Assembly: GCA_000697055.1 (NCBI GenBank)
Contig: JNDT01001625.1
Location: forward strand, 1 to 33,092
Reading direction: 5' to 3'
Origin: Saksenaea vasiformis B4078
Lineage: Eukaryota; Mucoromycota; Mucoromycetes; Mucorales; Saksenaeaceae
Length of the DNA: 33,092 bases
A program made the translations under genes and the position numbers. Shown piece by piece: positions 14,517-23,527 of this stretch; position 1 is the first letter of the stretch, and each line of letters starts with the position of its first letter. The notes under the pieces are model-generated. The model saw only the letters and a program-made list of their open reading frames with translations, made no database searches and was not told where the DNA came from.

Positions 14517-15663
14517 TCATTTAGTTTTTGTATCTAATTGATTTCGTACTTGTTCTAGTACAGGCGTACATCCTAACTCTATTTTCCATGTTGCCAACAT
14601 GTCTGCACGCGTTGGCCCCATGTTTAAAATTCCCACTGGCTTCCCTACCCCCTCTGCCAGTCGAACAAGCCGAAAAGATGAATAAGTCGCCAAAGAGGAT
14701 CCAACCACTAGAATCGCCGACGCCTCTCGTACAAGAGATTCTGCAGCTTCCGTGATCGACGTTTCAATGCTCTGCCCGAAAAACACAACCTGTGGTTTTA
14801 TCTGGGTGCTAGAACATAGTTCACATGGAGGAATGTCAAAATTTTCGTATGAAACATCGCCAGGCAGTTCAACATCGCCATCAGGATTTACTTTGGGTTT
14901 GTCACTTTGTAATGATCGTTGATAGGCTACCCATGCCGGGTTGCGAGCGTTCAATCTATTCTGATATTTGTCTCGATCTGTCGTGGCTCCACATCCCATG
15001 CATTCTACACGGCGCAAAGTGCCATGTAATTCTAAGACAGAATGTCGAGGTGTGCCTGCCATAAAGTGCAAATTATCCACGTTTTGAGTAATAATATGGC
15101 TGATATGTTGATTTTCAAGAAGCCACGCTAATGAGTGATGCGTGCCGTTCGGTTTAGCACGAGCCATCTCAGGCCACCCTAGAAATCCACGGGCCCAGTA
15201 CCGCCGACGATAAAGATCGGAAGATACCAATTCATGGTAAAAAATTGGCCTGTGTGTAGGGTTTTGAACATAGACACCCTAAATCGTTTACCGTTCGCAA
15301 CCAAACCAACAACAACAATATATAAAAGTATGTATCCCCACCTTTTCCGAGCGGTAGTCAGGTACTCCAGAATCAGTACTAATTCCTGAAACAATAGTCA
15401 ACATAACGTCTCTATTTGTGGACGAAATCATTACCAGCTCCAGTCAACACTAGAATGCGGCCTGCATGTTGCTTCACAAAAGTGACTACGGTTTGCACCG
15501 CTTTATCGAAATTATGAATGGAAAGATCTGATGAAGGTACGTCCTTCAAGTCTGGGATACGAATAGTAGAATTCCGTAGTTTAGACCGCGTAGAGTACGA
15601 TCGGATCAGAAAGTATAAGATCGGAATGCGTCGAAACCCTGTAGTCTGGGCTGTTTTAAACAT
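14517..15663 (-). CDS. SIRT4: Mitochondrial sirtuin, SIRT4-like (class II)
   Basis: Three exons: 15663-15435, 15385-15342 and 15278-14517 (1035 nt, 344 aa). NAD-binding motifs are GAGISTDSGVPDYRS, TQNVDNLH and VVGSSL; the catalytic His is in LELHGTL. A structural zinc site is formed by ECMGCG and, about 75 residues later, PPCELC. RRYWARGFLGWPEMARAKPN and NMGPTRAD are typical of SIRT4. Sirtuins remove acyl or ADP-ribosyl groups in an NAD-dependent way; SIRT4-type enzymes act in mitochondria on metabolic enzymes. The N-terminus is Arg/Ser-rich without acids for about 40 residues and carries an RSYST-type presequence cleavage motif, fitting mitochondrial import. The start is uncertain: ATG 15696 would add 11 residues, also compatible with a presequence. 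Only 182 bp separate its stop from the KDM5 start on the same strand. Confidence 0.93.
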
Positions 15664-15696
15664 CGAGCTGCTTCGTCGGGAATCCAAATATAGCAT

Positions 15697-17800
15697 ACAG
15701 GTAAAAAAAAAAGCAAGCGATTCGTAAACCCAGACAGAACTCCGTAATGCGCTCGAATCAGCAGAATTGACTGCATCCGCAACACTTGCTACCCAAAGAC
15801 AAACGTTCTCATTATGGCAAAAGTAGACCACCTTGCAGAAGTTTGGTCGACGTAACAATAGCATGTAGATCTTTTTTTTCCTTGGCATTGCTAAGCTTTT
15901 AAAGTTGGAAGTCAAATAGAGCGGGTATACTGATTAAGGTAGTTGATAATAAATAGCGGTGATTTAGTCTACCCAGAGCTATAAATATGTTTGAGAGCAG
16001 CGGAAGAGTTGAGAAGCCCTACTATTTATTGAACAAATTTTTACGCTGATTTATATAAATTTTGCGTCCATGAGGAGCCACTTTCACGCTAAGAAAAGAG
16101 CCAAGTATGCGCTCGTTAATACATAAGTTGGCAACAAATCCATAAACTACTTACATCAATGCGGCCCCTCAATGGACGCGAAATTCATATAGACAGCATA
16201 ACAATTTGTTCATGGTTAGCAAATGGAATAATACTTGGGTGTTATTTCACTTACCCCCGAAGGGTAATCCTACGCATTCGCAGGTGCCGCACCCCGCACC
16301 ATTTCGGTGGGGGTGGGGGGTGGGAGTGGATGGCTTCCATGGAGTGGCCAGTTTCTTGTTTTACGACCAGTGGTCTAAATAATCGAACAAAAGGCATGAG
16401 TTCCTGTGTGTATAGTCAACCCCAGCACGTACCGGGGACGTTTCATGTGGGAAACGGAGCCAAAGAAAAAAAAAGGATTCCTTCGTCCCTTTGAATACTG
16501 TCACTTTATGCGTTCCGATTGGTGCGTTGGGAAACCTATTACAATGGACCAGCGCACTACACCTTTGATCAGAAGTAAAGGTACCTGGTTCTCTGCGCAA
16601 AAGCTCTCAGGTGCCCGCTGCAAGATTGATTTGGCGTCAACATAAAGTAGTAGTATTTAGATGACGCAAAGGTGTATTCGAGATCCAGTATTTTTTCAGA
16701 TAGGTTCGTGAGACTTTGTTTTTCTCGAGAGCACTTTCTTTCACGGGGAAATGAAAAAGGTTGCTTTCTAGCTATTTCGTATCACGCATATACTAACGAA
16801 CGGAATCGGCTTACATCTTTTTACACTTGATAATTGACTATGCTTTCAGTACTGTCTCCTACGATCGAATGAATTCTGCTACCTAGCACCAGGTGGATTC
16901 CCTTGCATAACGTGCTAATGCTGGTCCGTGTTTTTTTTATCTCTGTTTTGAGTTTTAACGCTCTCAAAAGCGTTCGTCCGCTTAAATACCTTGGTCTGTA
17001 ACACACTGTGGGATTGATCTTTTTGTTCCTTATCCGGACATATTCTACACTACGGAAATACCTGTACTTTGTTATCTGCACATTTCCATCTCCACATTTG
17101 GTTTTAATCTTTCATTTGCCTTTCTTTAGTGCACTCTTCAAGCCTGTTTTCTCGTGAGATATATCTCTGAGTTCACAAACTGTATACCATGATGTGTAAT
17201 GGATAATTGCCTTGGACTACCTTTCCCTGTTCACGGTACAAACAAACAGGGCCAACCGTCCCATGCAAAGTGTGACAGCAAATTATGGTTTCATCTGGCC
17301 ATCTCTTTGTTCATCTGTCTTATATATACCTGCACTGTATCTATGAAGACAACACATGCATAAATAGAAATATTATATTTTATATGTTTTCTGGCAATAT
17401 TCGTTAGCTGAATAAAATGTCTGGAAGTATCCGTAAAAAATGCTGAACCAATTTGTTTCAGAAACAATGGCTTATGTCACGAATAGCCAATTCGATCTAC
17501 TTATATCCTCGGTTATGTTATCGGCTTCTATCTTCATCTTAAACTGCAATTATAACGTACTGCTACTGTATATTGAATTTTTGACTGGCTCCTACCATGA
17601 TGACAACTATTGAAGGATCATGGAGGTACGACCTGTGGAGTTTATTGTAAATCAAGGGAGAGTAGTTGAAGTATTGCCTTGGAAGGCTGAACCCATATAA
17701 AACGTTGGGAGACACTGACGAAATATAGTTATCATTACTATGAAATTGCCATGGGGACTCGTTTTGCGTGTCAGAACTCATTTGTGCGTTTCGTTGCGCT
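15697..17800. other. Gene-poor region left of the Crinkler gene
   Basis: No supported coding region. It holds a G-rich block (about 16306-16330) and the left copy of an inverted repeat (16457-16602). The rest is AT-rich with only short open frames. Confidence 0.5.
16457..16602 (-). repeat. Left copy of an inverted dispersed repeat flanking the Crinkler gene
   Basis: The reverse complement of this segment aligns with 21122-21269. Both run from TTTGCGCAGAGAA through CATTGTAATA and AAGTGACAGT to a T-tract and CTTTGGCTCC, at roughly 70-75% identity by eye over about 147 bp with few gaps. Weaker similarity continues outward to about 16405. The copies are in opposite orientation and enclose the CRN gene. 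Confidence 0.8.
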
Positions 17801-20707
17801 TTATCCGCTGGTACCATTCTTTATCTTCTGCTGTATGCCCTTTAATATATCTAGTGCATCCAGATGAGTTTTTGGGAAGAGGTCGTAGATGTTGGTGCTG
17901 TCAATCTGGATCGAAATCTGCTGGAGATCGTTTCTAGTTTGTTCCGCAAGAAGTCTTTGGTTACTTCCGAAGGGTTGCCATTCAAATTCTGATGAAATTT
18001 TCAACTGTTCTGTGTAAGCAATGACAATTGTCATGTATCTTTTAGGATTCACTGTACAGAACTCCGCGAGCGAAATGTCGTTAAGAGGATTTCGAGTTGC
18101 ATCATTCTTGACCGTAGCGAAGGCAGGTCGAGTTTTTATCTTTTTCATCTTACACTGCGTATTTAACCGAATGAACACAAGGCAATAACCTTTCTTGCCG
18201 AAATGAAGAACAAAGACGAAATCAGATCCTGATGGACTATCCGAAAGACCATAAAATGGAGGCACAGGTATGCGACCTTTGAGCGAGCGATCTTTGACAT
18301 GCGCTGTCAGAAATTGTTCCAGTGACTGCTTGTACGGTCGATTCCAAGCGCCCACGACGTTTCTTTACCCGCAATCTTGGCTGAATGACGCAGGAGATCA
18401 TCGTAATAGTCCATATTTTTAATTAGCGCTGTATTCGACGGAACCTTGTCATGGAAAACGTGAACCAAGCTAGGTAGCACTGCGCTCTTCCATGTATATC
18501 CATGCACCGATGCATGTGAACTGAGGCCAAACAAGCTACAGATCATGCTATGGAACCGTTTATCCTCGAGGCGAAAATAATTCATGGCTCCACGCAATAC
18601 AAGTGGTTCGTCTAGAATCGTCATCGATTCGTCACCAAAATGCATGATTCTTCCAGCTGTAGCTTCCACCAGCGGTGCTTCCTCGCTATTGATAAGCACT
18701 GACTTCCCATTCAAACAGTGTTCCCATATAAAGAGCTTCAGGACGGTCTCTATGCTTTGGTATTTCTTATATCGTGACAGATATGCGTCAACTTTGTAGA
18801 TCATTTGCAGTATGTCGTAGGCAACGTTTCCTCCTCCAAAGTTTTCACGGTCAGTTAATGCCATGGTATCCTCAGTTCGTTTGATCGCCAATTTCCACCC
18901 GTCTCCGTCGTTGTCAGGTTCGGATATTACCATGCGTTCAATAGCGGAGATTATCGGTCGAAATCTCCCATAAAGTTTGTTGAAGAGAACTGGCATGGAA
19001 TTCTCAGGGAATAGTGAGTCGAACGAAGTTTTGGTGTCCTGGTCTGGCAGCGACTGATGCAAAGTATTACGGTAGTTCGCTATGTGATCTTTTGATTCCC
19101 AGCCCACAAAGTCAGTGAATGGTCCGCCATCTTCTTTATAGCCCTTGGGACCTGGAGCGGCGCTGTCTAGCCACTTTAGATCAAAAACGCAAACACCAGC
19201 TCCACAAGATATAACGCAAGACTCAAGTGGCAGAGCAGTCTTGTACATCCCCTGCAAGAAGGGAGAAAGAAGAGGTCGTTTATGGCTTTCTTCATTGATC
19301 ATGTCTTCTGGTACACTTTCTGAGAGAAAAGTGCCATAACGCATCCTTCCCAGTATTTGTGCTGAATCAATCACAAAAAGGAATCTGGATGATTCTTTAC
19401 CCCGATCGCCATCTTCACCGAGATGCCGAAGACGTGAACGTAGCTTCGAAAATCGTTTGAGAACAATTTCACTTATTTGTTCAACTGTGACTTGGGTAAT
19501 GCCACTTTGCTTTTAAATATGCCAAAGAGATCAAAGAAGATATCGCCACCTCCGTCTCCACAAAAACAGACTTGGAATAGCATCCAATTCTTGCAAGTAA
19601 GCCTGCAGTTCTTGGTTTCCGAGACGTTGAGGCAATGATCTAAAATTAAGATACGAGAGAGAATAAGAGCCAGTACCAAAATGTGAACGTGAGCATTGGC
19701 TTCTTCGTCGCATGACTGGTATCGCTTCCAGGATTTGACAGTGTCAAGAAAGTCGTGGATATCATTTGAACCCCAATCACAGATGCTGGCACTGAAATAG
19801 AAGCCCCAACGCTTACAAAGCATGTCAATCGCCGTTCTTGTTTTTCCACAACCAGAAGCACCAAATAATGACAACAGCGGAGCATCTCGTCTTTCAATTC
19901 GACTGATAGCTTGATCGGCGGTACTAGGAGGTTCCTCTGCCTTCGATGACTGTGGTAAATTTAGGAAATCAGACTTGGCCGTTTTCCCTTCAATGCGTCC
20001 CGTGGAGCAACAGAAGATAAGCCTTTCATTGGACTTCCTATTGTTGGGACTTCCACACTTTTTGTCATAGCCCCTACGAGCCGTTTATAGTATTGCGAAT
20101 TTGGTGCAAAGAAGTCGCTCTCAACCTTTGTAATAAACTTGTCCCATTCTTGTTCTGTTTACATATCAACATGGAACATGTAAGTACGCTTTATAATATT
20201 CTACTTCACCAACGAGTAGTAGCCAACTGCAGCACTCACCAGAAATAAAGGGGCCGAACGGTGGAGCCGATCTGCGCACTATGTCCGGAGAGCAAGTGCA
20301 TACATCAGTATTCATGAATCCATTTACGTTCATTCAATCAACAATGCAAGCTACTTACCTGATGGAGCCGGCTGCACGATGATATGGGTTGTTTTCTTGG
20401 GCGGTTTCACTTCGAAAACCTCTGAGATCTCGCTTATCGAGTCTAAGAATTTCTTGGAATCGAAAGAGTTAAGCACAATAGCCTTGTCTCTGGTAGAAGA
20501 GAGGTATGGGATCTCGACACGCCAGAGGGTGAGTTTTTCAGCATCGATTTCTTTAAAATCATTAGTCTTTTTGAACTTGATTGCGACTTTGAGAGTGCCA
20601 ACGGTCTCTGTTGACTTGATCTCAACAGGGAATGCCTTCGATAAAGGTTCACCATTGACTAGCCAGAACAGTTTCAATGGAATGTCCATAGCTGAAGAAT
20701 ATGACAT
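17801..20707 (-). pseudogene. Crinkler (CRN) family NTPase-nuclease, frame-broken
   Basis: Exon 1 (20707-20359) encodes a ubiquitin-like CRN header: KLFWLVNGEP, then LTLWRVEIP and a closing THIIVQPAP. Exon 2 is 20278-20240; exon 3 starts at 20154. A P-loop NTPase follows with Walker A GASGCGKT (about 19845-19868), a Trp-rich WGFYFSAS segment, and Walker B FLFVIDSAQIL, where family members as I recall usually have DEAQ. The C-terminal nuclease-like domain contains GSDFVFVL and YCLVFIRL and ends at the TAA 17801-17803. CRN proteins are effector-type proteins that combine a header with toxin-like enzymatic domains. Continuous homology needs three 1-nt shifts, all the same way, near 19962-19972, 19510-19517 and 18358-18366. 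A gene with extra 62-nt weak-donor introns could avoid the first two but not convincingly the third. It is a pseudogene or carries sequence errors. Confidence 0.75.
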
Positions 20708-21121
20708 TGATCAGCGATTGACAGTTTGTGAGTACAAATGAGAGAAAAGGGGTGGTCTGACCATCGCGCAATAATAATGCGATTTTTGAGCTCCGAAACT
20801 CTATTTCGAGTCCTTCAACCGGCAGTGATGAGTAATAATGGGTCTGGCACACGTCCGTAAATCGGCGTCGTAGCAAAACCCAAAATACAATCGTTTCTCT
20901 GAAAGTTGCAGTGTGTTGTGAACATTTAATATGGCGATCATAGATACAAGAAAAAAAGTAAGGCACTCTTTAATGATTTGTCAGAACGAGCTTGGGATTT
21001 CCCGCGGAAAGATGAACGGTTAAACCCTAAATAATGCCGTTTTAAAATAATAAACGTCAGCATCATCCGGGTGTCATTTTACGCGGACACCATCCCAATG
21101 GTGCACTGAGGAGCAGTGGAT

Positions 21122-21269
21122 CTTTGCGCAGAGAAGGAGATACCTTTACATACGGATCAAGGCGTATTACCTTGGTTCATTGTAATACGTTCCCCAAGGC
21201 ATCATTCGGAATACGTAAAGTGACAGTGTTTAAACGGACGCACGAATTTTTTTTTTTTCCTTTGGCTCC
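21122..21269 (+). repeat. Right copy of an inverted dispersed repeat flanking the Crinkler gene
   Basis: This is the plus-oriented partner of 16457-16602 (see that entry). It lies about 410 bp upstream of the CRN start codon, whereas the left copy lies about 1.2 kb beyond the CRN stop. The translated segments also resemble each other (LVHCN-FP, KVTVFK), but no longer open gene is present. Confidence 0.8.
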
Positions 21270-22032
21270 ATTCTCTTCAACATCCGGGCAAGTATGTCAA
21301 TTATTCGTCACGTATACAAGATCAAAATCAAACTGGGGAGGGAGAAAGGGGAGTCAGTAGAGCTATGGTTGTGTCCGCGCCGTAGCGGGAGGTTGTAGGT
21401 GAAGACTCCGGCCATAGCAGGAAGTCATTGTTAATAGTTCGAGGGAGCAAAGGGGCGACCTAAAATTGCTCAGATGTGTGACAGAAAGCACCGATTTGCA
21501 ACAGAATGTTGCACAGCTTTGGCCAAATGGTCCGCCAATAGGTGATCTGGTGTCGCTGCTTGGGGTGAGAACTCTCAACGATGGTGCGAGATCGTTAAGC
21601 ATCCCTATTTTATTATATCTAACGAACAATGAAACCAAAGAGATCGATATGCATGTTGTCTTCAGTACAGCATAGCTCCAGGAGGACAATTAACCCCATG
21701 GCGATTGCTGGCGCGGATAGCCTTTACCATGTTTGGGTTATAGAACACGGATGGCATAGATCCTGTTGTACCGTACAATGATTTGTGGCTCAGATTTGCT
21801 TCCTCCACAGAAATGTATATTAAGAAAGAGAGAAATAGCTCTATGTATGTCTAAAGCTATTGTATTTTTCTTCCTCGGCGAAAACGGTCAAATTTGCGCC
21901 ATTTAGAAGGCAATATCTGCCCCTACCGCGGTCACTTTCAATATTCTGTGGGTGAGCTCCAAGAAATCAAGAGGGACTGACAGTGACATCCTATGACCAA
22001 CGTCATGGGGATACGATCAACCATGTAGCAGT

Positions 22033-22064
22033 TGACATTGATGAGACGCTACTCACCAATGTCA
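22033..22064. repeat. Perfect-looking hairpin (13-bp stem, one mismatch, 6-nt loop)
   Basis: TGACATTGATGAG, loop ACGCTA, then CTCACCAATGTCA. It is not obviously part of a longer element. Confidence 0.6.
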
Positions 22065-22622
22065 GCTTATAAGTGGCAACTTCACATTTCCAATGCCAGA
22101 CTACTCAAGCGTGAAATGCACCATAAAATGTTGATGGTATGGTGAAAGTAAAACAAATATATAATTCAGCATTATATTTGGCGATTTAAGGCCCAAAGGC
22201 GAAGACGAGTAGGATAATCCTTAAATTCGAAATACACGTACCTCTGATCACTATCCTAACAAAGGTACAGGTAAGCTACGTTCTTTACAACTACTTTTTC
22301 TCGTGAGTTCTTCTGAGTAGGGTGTAGATAAAGTCACTTGGGCTGAGATTTTCAGTCAAGTAGATCCTCGTATGTGCTGTTTTCTTTAGTTTGCTACTTG
22401 TTTCTAACTGAGCAATTTTCATTACACAGCCATAGTACGGTTTAAACAGATCTCTGGTCTGAGCTAGAACTGCGTCTGCCCAAAAAAGGAGTGTAGTTTT
22501 GTTAACCATAAAAGGCACTTTCCACGAAACCAAACTACGAAGTACGTCTCTTCTGAGTCGAAGCAATGTACCACACACAAATCCTAAGAGACCTGGAGAG
22601 TGAATTTAGAAGGGTAGACAAG

Positions 22623-23238
22623 ATGGATCGTAATGACGAGTTAAGAGCATTTGGTGAGAAGGTTTATCCAACGATCCATTGCTAAACATCGCCCATAGGA
22701 AGCGATACAGAGAAGATGTCGAAGGAATTGGACATTATTCGACGTAAACAGATTGACCTGGCTTGCGACCATATGACTCTTGAAACTGTCGGCGACATCC
22801 CGTACGTACCCCCGATTCCCTTCTGATCTCATGCGACTTCTTATAGCCAACAACCGTACCAACAAGATGAGAACGAACACCAAAAAAACATCGAAAGCTT
22901 CAACAAAAAGGAGTTTGCATTAAAAAACTTGATGGCAAAGGTACTGTAAAAGAGTTTAAAAAGCCTAATTAACGCCAGCCGGAAGCTCGATGATCTTGGT
23001 GGAACACTGTGAGTTACGGGATCCGCATGGTGTCCTATATTAACTTGGTTGCTATAACGGAAGGAGCCATTTTCGAGAGATTTCGGACCCTCGCAATAAT
23101 AGGTCAATGGATGATCGATTCAAGATTCAGCCAGTGACTTTCACGAATGATTTCTTATCCATTCCTAAGCAGGAGGTTGGATCATCCAAACTTGCAAAAG
23201 CTGGACAATACGAGCCAGGACCCAGCAAACGGCCGTGA
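22623..23238 (+). CDS. Small unrecognised spliced protein with coiled-coil middle
   Basis: Five exons join in frame: 22623-22653, 22699-22801, 22847-22940, 22986-23008 (23 nt) and 23064-23238 (426 nt, 141 aa, TGA stop). Introns are 45, 45, 45 and 55 bp, all GT-AG, with branch-like CTAATTAAC in the third. The phases agree at every junction, which is unlikely by chance. The protein is hydrophilic and mostly helical: EKMSKELDIIRRKQIDLACD, a short linker, then EHQKNIESFNKKEFALKNLM followed by LDDLGGTLSHFREI. The tail (FKIQPVTFTNDFLSIP) is followed by a Gly/Pro/Ser/Lys-rich end. The size and helical layout resemble small subunits of large complexes (kinetochore, Mediator, BLOC-like), but I recognise no specific family. 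It is convergent with MLH3, whose stop is 290 bp away. Confidence 0.6.
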
Positions 23239-23527
23239 AAGAAATGCGTGAGTCGTGTATCAGACATCTACGCTGGGATCTTCAGTTCTTTTTGAACTAC
23301 ATACTCAATACCACCATTTAGCACCATTGAATGAGTAGCATGTCCTCTTAATTAATACTCAGCAGAGGAGTGTATTTAGCAAGTCATTGTTATAAAGAAA
23401 TCAACATAATGCCTTGTATTTACATTCTTTCCTATGGCTCATGAAAATCCTGCATTTACTCAGTACAAAAGCATCCATCATCTTCGCATAGGTCCATTTC
23501 CTTAAACCGCATATACGCTAAACTTAT

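Larger units (their letters stand above)
20708..22622. other. Gene-poor region right of the Crinkler gene
   Basis: It holds the right inverted-repeat copy (21122-21269) and a hairpin (22033-22064). Two open frames (21466-21675 +, and about 22291-22600 -) lack an ATG start and recognisable motifs, so I do not call them genes. The - frame lies head-to-head with the gene at 22623. Confidence 0.45.

Noticed and set aside
20649..20966. Minus-strand open frame overlapping the CRN start
   Set aside because: It overlaps the CRN header in another frame and has no motif.
21466..21675. Plus-strand 69-codon open frame in the gap right of the CRN gene
   Set aside because: No ATG start, no motif and no splice partner found.
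22291..22600. Minus-strand open frame of about 100 codons head-to-head with the gene at 22623
   Set aside because: No ATG near its 5' end, bounded upstream by a stop, and no recognised domain; possible but not supported.
22941..22985. In-frame TAA in the small gene at 22623-23238
   Set aside because: It lies in a 45-bp intron with matching phase and a CTAATTAAC branch-like site.
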